From Nonomuraea cavernae (GTDB lineage Bacteria > Actinomycetota > Actinomycetes > Streptosporangiales > Streptosporangiaceae), in contig NZ_BMNH01000006.1 of the NCBI RefSeq assembly GCF_014646355.1, positions 216,232 through 280,231 on the forward strand: DNA of 64,000 bases, written 5' to 3'. The notes below the pieces were generated by a model. That model was not told the DNA's origin, made no database searches, and worked only from the letters and a program-made list of their open reading frames with translations. Positions within the stretch are counted from its first letter, which is position 1; every line of letters starts with the position of its first letter. A program made the translations under genes and the position numbers. Below are positions 1-6,908 of this stretch, in pieces.

Positions 1-2
1 TG

Positions 3-269
3 CGGTTCGTGGGTGACTTCTTCGAGGCGGGCAAGCCGGTGGCCGCGATCTGCCACGCGCCGTGGACCCTGATCGAGGCCGACGTGGTGCGCGACCGCAT
101 GGTCACCTCCTGGCCGAGCCTCCAGACCGACCTGCGCAACGCGGGCGCCAACTGGGTGGACCGGGAGATCGTCGTGTGCACGGCGGGCCTCAACGTGCTG
201 GTCACCAGCCGCAAGCCGGACGACCTCAAGGCGTTCTGCCAGGGGGCGATCGACGCGTTCAGCCAGTGA
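3..269 (+). CDS. DJ-1/PfpI family protein, C-terminal part (truncated by window edge)
   Basis: The reading frame is open from the first complete codon of the window, so the start lies outside. About 88 residues are visible. The segment AAICHAPW is the nucleophile elbow of the DJ-1/PfpI/type-1 glutamine-amidotransferase-like superfamily, with Cys as the reactive residue and His next to it. Later residues ([18 protein letters not shown]) match the family's C-terminal region. Members act as glyoxalase/deglycase, chaperone or protease-like stress proteins; which applies cannot be told from this part. The stop is followed by about 150 bp with no gene before the permease. Confidence 0.85.
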   Translation, partial: RFVGDFFEAGKPVAAICHAPWTLIEADVVRDRMVTSWPSLQTDLRNAGANWVDREIVVCTAGLNVLVTSRKPDDLKAFCQGAIDAFSQ

Positions 270-422
270 CCGCTCCGGGGCCCTCACGGGCCCCGCATAT
301 CCCTTGTTTCCGGTGATGTATCGCAGGTCGCACGAAACCCGCCTGTAACGCCTTGCTCTTAGGATCGGAAAGGTCTAGATGTAGACCAAAGAGTGAGTTC
401 TCCACGCCCCCCAGGGAGCCTC

Positions 423-1952
423 ATGACCACCGAAGAGGATTCCAGGCGACTCGCCGAGCTCGGCTACAAGCAAGAGCTGGCCCGCACCTGGAGCGGGTTC
501 TCCAACTTCGCGATCTCCTTCTCCATCATCTCGATCCTCGCCGGATGCTTCACCACCTTCGGCCAGGCCTGGAACAACGGCGGCCCCATCGCCATCTCAT
601 GGGGCTGGCCGCTGATCTCCGCCTTCATCCTGATCATCGGTTTCTGCATGTCGGAGCTGGTCTCCGCCTACCCGACCGCCGGCGGCATCTACTGGTGGGC
701 CGCCAAGCTGGGCAAGCCGATCCACGGCTGGTTCACCGGCTGGCTCAACCTGATCGGCCTCATCGCGGTCACCGCGTCCGTCGACTACGGCTGCGCCACG
801 TTCCTCAACATCACGCTCTCCCGGCTGACCGGCGGCGGATGGGAGGGCACGCTGTCCCAGGCGTTCCTGCTGTTCGTGATCGTGCTGGGACTCCACGCGC
901 TGATCAACATCTTCAGCCACCGGCTCATCTCGTTACTGCAGAACATCTCGGTCTGGTGGCACGTGGCCGGCGCCGCGGTCATCGTGGGCATCCTGATCTT
1001 CGCGCCCAGCGACCACCAGACGCTCGGGTTCGTCTTCACCGAGACGATCAACAACTCCGGTTTCGGCGACGGTGACGGCGGCCTGCCGTTCTGGCTGTAC
1101 GTGCTGCCGCTCGGCTTCCTGCTGACGCAGTACACGATCACCGGCTTCGACGCGTGCGCGCACGTGTCGGAGGAGACCCAGGGAGCCGCCACCTCGGCGG
1201 CCCGCGGGCTCTGGCAGTCGATCTTCTACTCGGCCATCGGCGGCTGGATCCTGCTGCTCGCGTTCCTGTTCGCCGCGACGAACGTCGACGCGATCAACGA
1301 GCAGGGCGGCTTCGTCGGCGCCATCTTCGAGACGGCCCTCTCCTCCCCGCTGGCGACCGCGGTCTTCGCGATCTCCACGATCGGCCAGTTCTTCTGCGGC
1401 ATGAGCTGCGTGACCTCGATGTCGCGGATGACGTACGCGTTCTCCCGTGACGGGGCCGTACCCGGCTGGCGGATCTGGTCGAAGATCGACCGCAACCGGA
1501 CCCCGGTCAACGCCATCCTCGCGGGCTGCGCGGTGGCGGCGCTGATCACCCTGCCCGCGCTCTACGCCCCGGCCGGGACGACCACCCCGGTCGCCTTCTA
1601 CGCCGTGGTGTCGATGGCGGTCATCGGCCTCTACCTGGCCTTCCTCATCCCGATCTGGCTCAGGCTGAAGATGGGCGACGACTTCGTCCCCGGCCCGTGG
1701 ACGCTGGGCAGGAAGTATCGAGTGCTGTGCTGGATCGCGTGCGTGGAGATCGTGATCGTCTCGGTCTACTTCGTCATGCCGTTCTCGCCCGCCGGTGTCC
1801 CCGGCAATGAGGACTTCACCTGGACCTCGGTCAACTACGCGCCGATCGCGGTGGGGGTGGTGCTGATCGGCATCGCCCTGTGGTGGGCGCTGTCGGCCCG
1901 CCACTGGTTCACCGGCCCCCGCCGCACGATCGACGACGTGCCCGTCCCCTGA
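423..1952 (+). CDS. APC superfamily amino acid permease
   Basis: A 509-residue integral membrane protein with about 12 hydrophobic segments, expected to import amino acids or amines by cation symport. The first helices carry the APC signature: an N-terminal GYKQELARTWSGFSNFAISF block and SAYPTAGGIYWWAA in TM2-3, typical of actinobacterial GABA/choline-type permeases. I prefer the ATG at 423 because a GGGAG ribosome-binding site sits 5-6 nt upstream; an in-frame GTG at 393 would add ten Pro/Ser-rich residues without a better site. It is monocistronic and ends in a strong hairpin. Substrate cannot be assigned from sequence. Confidence 0.88.
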   Translation: MTTEEDSRRLAELGYKQELARTWSGFSNFAISFSIISILAGCFTTFGQAWNNGGPIAISWGWPLISAFILIIGFCMSELVSAYPTAGGIYWWAAKLGKPIHGWFTGWLNLIGLIAVTASVDYGCATFLNITLSRLTGGGWEGTLSQAFLLFVIVLGLHALINIFSHRLISLLQNISVWWHVAGAAVIVGILIFAPSDHQTLGFVFTETINNSGFGDGDGGLPFWLYVLPLGFLLTQYTITGFDACAHVSEETQGAATSAARGLWQSIFYSAIGGWILLLAFLFAATNVDAINEQGGFVGAIFETALSSPLATAVFAISTIGQFFCGMSCVTSMSRMTYAFSRDGAVPGWRIWSKIDRNRTPVNAILAGCAVAALITLPALYAPAGTTTPVAFYAVVSMAVIGLYLAFLIPIWLRLKMGDDFVPGPWTLGRKYRVLCWIACVEIVIVSVYFVMPFSPAGVPGNEDFTWTSVNYAPIAVGVVLIGIALWWALSARHWFTGPRRTIDDVPVP

Positions 1953-1959
1953 CGTCCGC

Positions 1960-1996
1960 CAAGCAGAGGGGTACGTCTCCCGCACCCCTCTGCTTG
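1960..1996 (+). terminator. Intrinsic terminator-like hairpin after the permease
   Basis: A perfect 13-bp inverted repeat (CAAGCAGAGGGGT and its complement) with an 11-nt loop begins 8 nt after the permease stop. No long T-run follows, which is usual in this GC range. It separates the permease from the toxin-antitoxin pair. Confidence 0.75.
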
Positions 1997-2016
1997 CAAA
2001 CTGCTAGCGTGGGGGC

Positions 2017-2244
2017 ATGGCAACGCTCTACATCCGCGACGTCCCCGAACCAGTAGCCGAATCACTGAAAGAGCGTGCGGCCGAAGCAGGAATGTCGCTT
2101 TCGGCCTATGTCGCGAGGGAGTTGGCGGATATCGCCGCCCGCCCCACGAATGCTGAGATCGTCAAGCGGCTGAAAGCGCGAGATCGCTCACACGGGCCCT
2201 CGACCGCCGAGATTCTCGAGGCCATCGAGGCAGGCAGGCGATGA
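2017..2244 (+). CDS. Ribbon-helix-helix antitoxin (FitA/VapB-like)
   Basis: A 75-residue protein. The N-terminal TLYIRDVPEPVAESLKERAA then GMSLSAYVARELA is the ribbon-helix-helix fold of FitA-type VapB antitoxins: a beta strand that reads DNA, then two helices. The C-terminal tail (about 40-75) is the expected toxin-binding region. Its stop overlaps the following PIN-domain gene by 4 nt (ATGA), the usual translationally coupled antitoxin-toxin order. It should bind and repress its own promoter and mask the PIN active site. Confidence 0.9.
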   Translation: MATLYIRDVPEPVAESLKERAAEAGMSLSAYVARELADIAARPTNAEIVKRLKARDRSHGPSTAEILEAIEAGRR

Positions 2245-2630
2245 TCGTCATCGATTCGTCCGCGATGACAGAGGCGCTGGCCGGCCGCGAAGCCGACGAC
2301 GAGCTCCTCGATGCGCTCCAGGCGAGCGTTCATGCCCCACATCTGCTCGACGTCGAGGTTCTCTCGACTCTGCGAGGCCTTACGCTCGGCGGGAAACTGC
2401 CTGCGCACGCAGCCGAGCAGGCGCGAGCCGACTACCTCGCACTCAAGATCGCCCGTTACGAAATCAAAGGGATCGCCGAGCGGATCTGGGAGCTGCGGCA
2501 CAACTACACCGCCTACGATGCCAGCTATATCGCCCTCGCCGAAGCGCTCGAGTGTCCCCTCTACACCTGCGACGGCAAGCTGACCGGCAGCGCGCACGAT
2601 GCCGAAGTGCGGGTGTTCGCGCGCGACTAG
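2241..2630 (+). CDS. PIN-domain ribonuclease toxin (VapC family)
   Basis: A 129-residue PIN domain. The acidic metal-binding residues are visible: Asp5 in VIDSSAM, Glu in DVEVLSTLRG near residue 39, and Asp in YDASYIALAEAL near residue 94, followed by the late acidic TCDGKLT. VapC toxins are Mg2+/Mn2+-dependent endoribonucleases, often cutting tRNA or rRNA. Start and stop fit a coupled bicistron with the upstream ribbon-helix-helix gene. It converges on lipB with a single nucleotide between the stops. Confidence 0.9.
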   Translation: MIVIDSSAMTEALAGREADDELLDALQASVHAPHLLDVEVLSTLRGLTLGGKLPAHAAEQARADYLALKIARYEIKGIAERIWELRHNYTAYDASYIALAEALECPLYTCDGKLTGSAHDAEVRVFARD

Positions 2631-2631
2631 G

Positions 2632-3267
2632 TCAGGACGCCTCGAAGGAGGCGGCCACGGCGACGCGGACGGAGCCCATCGACGCGTCGCCGACCTCTCG
2701 CTTGAGCGAGGTCATGTCGACGTCGGGCATGCCGCACGCGACCGCCCACTGCCAGGGGTCGAGGTCGCCGTCGACGTTGAGCGCGAAACCGTGGCTGGTG
2801 ACGCCGCGGCTCTGGCGCATCCCGATCGAGACGATCTTGCGCCCGCTCTCGGTGGTCCAGACGCCGGTCAGCAGCTCGGAGCCGGGCGGCGTGTCGCGGC
2901 GCTCGGCGGCGAGGCCGAGCGCGCCCAGCGCCTCGATCAGCCGGAGCTCCACCTCGCGCACATAGTCGACGATCCGCTCCTGCTCGCCCAGCTTCACGAT
3001 CAGGTAGCCGACCAGCTGGCCGGGACCGTGATAGGTGAGCTGGCCCCCGCGGCCGGTCTCGACCACGGGGATGCCACGCGACGGGTCGGGCAGGTGCGCC
3101 TGCGGCGTGCGGCGCCCGATGGTGTAGACCGACGGGTGGCTCAGCAGCCAGAGGGTGTCCGGCCGCTCGTCTCGCTGGCGCTCGCCGACGAGGTCGGCCA
3201 TGCGCTCCATCGCCTTGTCGTAGTCGACCAGCTCATCCTGGATGAGCGTCAGCGGCCTTGACTTCAT
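2632..3267 (-). CDS. lipB: Octanoyl-[ACP]:protein N-octanoyltransferase LipB
   Basis: A 211-residue enzyme that moves octanoate from acyl carrier protein to lipoyl domains, the first step of lipoate synthesis before LipA. The BPL/LPL fold is clear: LLSHPSVYTIGRR near the N-terminus and the substrate loop RGGQLTYHGPGQLVGY around residues 73-88. The acyl-thioester Cys (VACGMPD) and catalytic Lys (TSLKREV) are close to residues 178 and 189. I start at the ATG at 3267, which gives the usual N-terminus; a GTG 27 nt upstream is possible. No lipA is adjacent in the window. Confidence 0.95.
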   Translation of the reverse strand: MKSRPLTLIQDELVDYDKAMERMADLVGERQRDERPDTLWLLSHPSVYTIGRRTPQAHLPDPSRGIPVVETGRGGQLTYHGPGQLVGYLIVKLGEQERIVDYVREVELRLIEALGALGLAAERRDTPPGSELLTGVWTTESGRKIVSIGMRQSRGVTSHGFALNVDGDLDPWQWAVACGMPDVDMTSLKREVGDASMGSVRVAVAASFEAS

Positions 3268-3290
3268 GCTTCGAGGATAGAGCGGCGCCA

Positions 3291-3350
3291 GCACTTCTTC
3301 GGTGTCGGTGCTTCTTCGGTGTCAGTGCTTCGGCGTCAGTACTTCTTCGG
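3291..3350. repeat. Short tandem repeats derived from the 3' end of the PspC gene
   Basis: On the minus strand the last codons of the PspC gene (CCGAAGAAGTACTGAC) are followed by three imperfect copies of the same 14-17-bp unit: CCGAAGCACTGACA, CCGAAGAAGCACCGACA and CCGAAGAAG. The stop codon lies in the first copy, so only non-coding DNA expanded. It fills the gap between PspC and lipB. Confidence 0.8.
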
Positions 3351-3518
3351 CTCCTCGGGGACGAGGACCCACATGACGACGTAGACGACCCACATCGGGC
3401 CGGGGAACAGGGAAAGGATCAGCCAGAGGATCCGGACGAGGGTCGGCGGCAGGCCCATCTTGTCGGCGAGGCCGCCGCAGACGCCGGCCAGCATCCTGTG
3501 CTCGCGAGAGCGGTACAT
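3336..3518 (-). CDS. PspC domain-containing small membrane protein
   Basis: A 60-residue protein consisting of one PspC domain: the basic start MYRSREHRMLAGVCGGLADK, then a hydrophobic stretch (about residues 26-52) able to cross the membrane, ending in a charged tail. PspC domains occur in the phage-shock response and in many small actinobacterial envelope proteins. A good ribosome-binding site (GGAGGAAACG) precedes the ATG. It lies upstream of lipB on the same strand, but nothing indicates a functional link. Confidence 0.88.
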   Translation of the reverse strand: MYRSREHRMLAGVCGGLADKMGLPPTLVRILWLILSLFPGPMWVVYVVMWVLVPEEPKKY

Positions 3519-3578
3519 CGTTTCCTCCGTGTGGTCGCAGCTACTTGAAGAACGGACGGGCTGACCACACCTATCCCG

Positions 3579-4085
3579 CTACGGACCCTGAGAAAACCCC
3601 GACAGGGTCAGCCAGTCACGGGCCGCCGCGAGATGTTCGCTGGTCAGGCCACGATTGGGCTCGACGGGAACAAGCAGAAAATCGCTCAAACCCTGACACT
3701 CCCTGAGATACTTCTCATCCTCCCAGCGCACCTGGTCGTCGAACCAGACGAACGGCCTGTCACCGACGTACGCCCCCACGTGCCGGGTCTTGAACATCTC
3801 GCCCAGCTCGCTGCCGCCGTCGGGCCCCAGGGGCACGACCGGGAGCTCCGGCAGGCCGACGCGGGGCGAGATCCACTCGTTGGCGTGATGCTCCCAGGTG
3901 GTGGCCCAGGCCAGCTCGGCGCCCGTGCGCAGGGCCAGCTCCAGCAGCCTGGGACCATGCCTGGAGTTGAGGTGGACGGTGTAGCCGACGCCGTCGACCG
4001 TGCACCTGTAGCGCCTGAAGCCGGGACCGGGCGCTCCGAAGGGATTGAGCACTCCGTCGACGTCCACCAGCAGCAACGGCTTCAC
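3579..4085 (-). CDS. HAD-like hydrolase of unknown specificity
   Basis: A 168-residue protein that begins with the HAD motif I (LLLVDVDGVLNPF), Asp8 being the expected nucleophile and Asp10 the acid. ATTWEHHAN near residue 61 fits motif II (Thr), and FVWFDDQVRWED near 113 fits the acidic motif IV. It is close in size to the small HAD family common in actinobacteria and found beside RNA-repair-like genes, but a substrate cannot be assigned. The start is a GTG overlapping the stop of the upstream AraC gene by 4 nt, so the two are translationally coupled. Confidence 0.75.
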   Translation of the reverse strand: MKPLLLVDVDGVLNPFGAPGPGFRRYRCTVDGVGYTVHLNSRHGPRLLELALRTGAELAWATTWEHHANEWISPRVGLPELPVVPLGPDGGSELGEMFKTRHVGAYVGDRPFVWFDDQVRWEDEKYLRECQGLSDFLLVPVEPNRGLTSEHLAAARDWLTLSGFSQGP

Positions 4086-5002
4086 CTGTCGGCTCCCGCC
4101 CGGTGCTCCCGCGGGCTGACCCCGCGCACCCTCTTGAAGGCGGCACTGAGCGCGAACGGACTGCCGTAACCCACCTTCCTGGCGACCGAGCCTATCGTGG
4201 CGCCCGGCTCGCGCAGCAGGTCGGCGGCCATCGCCAGCCGCCAGTCGGTGAGGAACGCCATCGGCGGCTCGCCCACCAGCTCGGTGAACCGCCGGGCCAG
4301 CGAGGCCCGCGAGACGCCCACCTCGGCGGCCAGCGTGGCGACCGTCCACGGGTGGGCGGGATTGTTGTGCAGCATCCGCATGGCCCGGCCGACCACCGGG
4401 TCGCTCATCGCGTCATACCAGCCGGGCGCCTCGTGGGCGGCGAACCACGACCGGAGCACGGTGATGAGCAGCAGGTCGAGCAGCCGGTCGAGGACCGCCT
4501 CCTGGCCCGGCTCGTCCCTGACCACCTCGGCGCCGAGCAGGGAGATGACCGGGCCGCCCGGCTCGACCAGCAGCGCCGGCAGGGCCTCCAGCAGCCGCCG
4601 GGTGATCTCCCCTTCGAGCTGGTAGGTGCCGGTGATCATCACCGTGCCGCCGGCGGCGGAGTTGCCCCAGGTGCGGACGCCAAGGTCCATCGCCTGGTAC
4701 AGCGACTCGCCGTCGAGCGTGGTGCAGCGCTCGCCGGGGTGGATGACGATCTGCGGCGGCGTGGCGGGGTCGTCGGCCACGGTGTACGGCTCGGGCCCAC
4801 GCATGATCGCGACGTCGCCCTGGCCGACGCGCACCGGGTCGCCGGAGTCGGGCGTCACCCAGGCGACGCCCCGGGTCATCGCCACCAGGGTCAGCGGCGC
4901 CTCGTCCTGGATCCGCAGCGACCACGGCGGATCCATGATCGAACGCAGCACGAAGGCGCCGCGGGCGCGGGGCCCGTCGAGAAGGGCGGCCAGCCGGTCC
5001 AT
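4082..5002 (-). CDS. AraC family transcriptional regulator with N-terminal cupin
   Basis: A 306-residue regulator. Residues 1-190 form a cupin-type sensing domain of the AraC_binding/cupin_6 type (GVAWVTPDSGDPVRVGQGDV, then the IVIHPGERC strand). Residues about 205-300 hold two helix-turn-helix motifs: TVATLAAEVGVSRASLARRF and IGSVARKVGYGSPFALSAAF. It is divergent from the NmrA-like gene across 74 bp, the usual arrangement for a regulator and its target. It is followed by the coupled HAD gene. Confidence 0.9.
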   Translation of the reverse strand: MDRLAALLDGPRARGAFVLRSIMDPPWSLRIQDEAPLTLVAMTRGVAWVTPDSGDPVRVGQGDVAIMRGPEPYTVADDPATPPQIVIHPGERCTTLDGESLYQAMDLGVRTWGNSAAGGTVMITGTYQLEGEITRRLLEALPALLVEPGGPVISLLGAEVVRDEPGQEAVLDRLLDLLLITVLRSWFAAHEAPGWYDAMSDPVVGRAMRMLHNNPAHPWTVATLAAEVGVSRASLARRFTELVGEPPMAFLTDWRLAMAADLLREPGATIGSVARKVGYGSPFALSAAFKRVRGVSPREHRAGADR

Positions 5003-5076
5003 GGTCTAGACGATCGCATATGGCATTGCGCTCCTCAACCATGGATAGTCTCACGGCCTTCCGGCTTACTGGGGGC

Positions 5077-5919
5077 ATGACAACTTTGGTGCTGGGCGGC
5101 ACGGGCAAAACCGGCCGCCGTGTGACTGACCGGCTCACCGCTCTCGGCCTGCCCGTACGGGTGGGTTCGCGCGCCGCCGAGCCGCCCTTCGACTGGGCCG
5201 ACCGCGACGGCTGGGCGCCCGTCCTGCGCGACGTCGACGCGGTCTACCTGACCTACTATCCCGACCTCGCCTTCCCCGGCGCGCTCGACGACATCCGGGC
5301 GTTCACCTCGCTCGCCGTCCGGAGCGGGGTCGGGCGGCTGGTCCTGCTCTCCGGCCGGGGCGAGCCGCTGGCGGAGGCCGCCGAGAGGGTGGTCCAGGAG
5401 TCGGGGGCCGAGTGGACGATCGTCCGGTGCGGCTGGTTCATGCAGAACTTCAGTGAGGGCTACCTGCTGGAGCCGGTGCTCGACGGCGTCATCGCACTGC
5501 CCGCCGGCGACGTGGCCGAGCCGTTCGTGGACGTGGACGACATCGCGGACGTCGCCGTGGCCGCGCTCACCGGGCCGGGACACGCAGGCCGGCTCTACGA
5601 GCTGACCGGGCCGCGGCTGATGACGTTCGCCGACGTGGCGGACGAGCTGTCGAAGGCGACCGGCAGGCAGATCGCCTACCTGCCGGTGACGGCCGGAGAG
5701 TACGCGGCGGCGGCGGCCGAGCACGGCGTGCCCGAAGCCGAGATCGGCCTGCTGACCACGCTCTTCACCGAAGTCCTCGACGGCCGCAACGCCTACCTGG
5801 CCGACGGCGTGCGCGAGGCGCTCGGCCGCCCCGCGCGGGACTTCGCCGACTACGCCCGCGACGCGGCGGGGGCCTGGACGGTGGCCGCGCGCGACCCGTC
5901 AGGCGGCGACCGCGCCTAG
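5077..5919 (+). CDS. NmrA-like NAD(P)-binding protein (SDR, atypical)
   Basis: A 280-residue Rossmann protein. The nucleotide-binding loop LVLGGTGKTGRRV is at residues 4-16. There is no YxxxK catalytic pair, and the NmrA-like segment WTIVRCGWFMQNFSEGYL is near residue 120. FVDVDDIADVAVAAL and YELTGPRLMTFADVADEL are typical of quinone-oxidoreductase-like (QOR2/NmrA) proteins that sense or reduce with NADPH. ATG at 5077 follows a GGGGG stretch. It is likely controlled by the divergent AraC regulator. Confidence 0.88.
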   Translation: MTTLVLGGTGKTGRRVTDRLTALGLPVRVGSRAAEPPFDWADRDGWAPVLRDVDAVYLTYYPDLAFPGALDDIRAFTSLAVRSGVGRLVLLSGRGEPLAEAAERVVQESGAEWTIVRCGWFMQNFSEGYLLEPVLDGVIALPAGDVAEPFVDVDDIADVAVAALTGPGHAGRLYELTGPRLMTFADVADELSKATGRQIAYLPVTAGEYAAAAAEHGVPEAEIGLLTTLFTEVLDGRNAYLADGVREALGRPARDFADYARDAAGAWTVAARDPSGGDRA

Positions 5920-6011
5920 CGATACCCCGCTGTCTCCTCCGCGTTCACCTGCCGGCCCGCTGAGTCCGCTACCCTCGCCTCGTCACTCCGGGGCTCGTGG
6001 AAGGTACGTAC

Positions 6012-6842
6012 GTGATCGGCTGGTTCGAAGCGGTGATCCTGGGGCTCGTCCAGGGGCTCACGGAGTTCCTGCCGATCTCCTCCAGCGCGCACATCCGGGT
6101 CGTCTCGGCGTTCTTCGGCTGGCAGGACCCCGGCGCCGCCTTCACCGCGGTCATCCAGCTTGGCACCGAGACGGCCGTGCTGATCTACTTCCGCCGCGAC
6201 ATCTGGGAGATCCTGTCCACCTGGACCCGCTCCCTGTGGACTCCCGCGCTGCGCTCCCACCACGCGGCCCGCATGGGCTGGTACGTCATCGTCGGCAGCC
6301 TGCCCATCGGCGTCCTCGGTCTGGTGTTCAAGGACCAGATCGAGGGCGTCTTCCGCGACCTGCGCCTGGTCGGCACCACGCTCGTGGTGTTCGCCCTGAT
6401 CCTCTGGTTCGCCGACCGCAGGGCCCGCGACACGCTCACGCTGGAGAAGCACCTCGGCTTCAGGCACGCCATCGGCTACGGCTTCGCGCAGTCGCTCGCC
6501 CTCATCCCCGGCGTCTCCCGCTCGGGCGGCACCATCACGGCCGGCCTGCTGCTCGGCTACCGCCGGCAGGACGCGGCCAGATACTCGTTCCTGCTGGCCA
6601 TCCCCGCCGTGCTGCTGTCGGGCATGCTGGAGCTCAGCCAGATCGGTGAGGGCCCGGCCCCGGCGTGGGGGCCGACGATCGTGGCCACGGTCATCTCGTT
6701 CGCCGTGGGCTACGCGGCCGTCGCCTGGTTCCTGAGATACATCAGCACCCACCGGTTCACCGGCTTCGTGTTCTACCGCATCGCCCTCGGCCTCTTCGTC
6801 ATCCTCGCGGTCACCCTGGGCTGGATCCCGGCCCAGGGCTGA
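6012..6842 (+). CDS. uppP: Undecaprenyl-diphosphatase UppP (BacA)
   Basis: A 276-residue polytopic membrane phosphatase that recycles undecaprenyl diphosphate to the monophosphate carrier for peptidoglycan synthesis; it confers bacitracin tolerance. Both active-site motifs are intact: GLTEFLPISSSAH with Glu18 and His27, and PGVSRSGGT with Arg near residue 170. I choose the GTG at 6012, preceded by GGAAGG at 5999-6004, over a GTG at 5997. The last 54 nt, from the final helix to the stop, recur almost unchanged at 11136-11189 beyond the CpnT-like operon. Confidence 0.95.
   Translation: MIGWFEAVILGLVQGLTEFLPISSSAHIRVVSAFFGWQDPGAAFTAVIQLGTETAVLIYFRRDIWEILSTWTRSLWTPALRSHHAARMGWYVIVGSLPIGVLGLVFKDQIEGVFRDLRLVGTTLVVFALILWFADRRARDTLTLEKHLGFRHAIGYGFAQSLALIPGVSRSGGTITAGLLLGYRRQDAARYSFLLAIPAVLLSGMLELSQIGEGPAPAWGPTIVATVISFAVGYAAVAWFLRYISTHRFTGFVFYRIALGLFVILAVTLGWIPAQG
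6789..6842 (+). repeat. Direct repeat copy 1: 3' end of uppP
   Basis: 54 bp covering the last codons and stop of uppP. The second copy at 11136-11189 differs at two positions (52/54 identical). Weaker similarity extends on both sides, with CTACCGC upstream and CTACCCGA-CGG downstream in each. The two copies bracket the CpnT-like operon. Confidence 0.9.
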
Positions 6843-6908
6843 GGCGGGCGCCGCCACTACCCGATCGGCGCAGCGAGCACGGCCCGGCGGCCCGGTGACG
6901 GCGGATGA

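Noticed and set aside
933..1985. 350-residue minus-strand frame
   Set aside because: Antisense to the amino acid permease; Arg/Asp/Gly-rich shadow composition.
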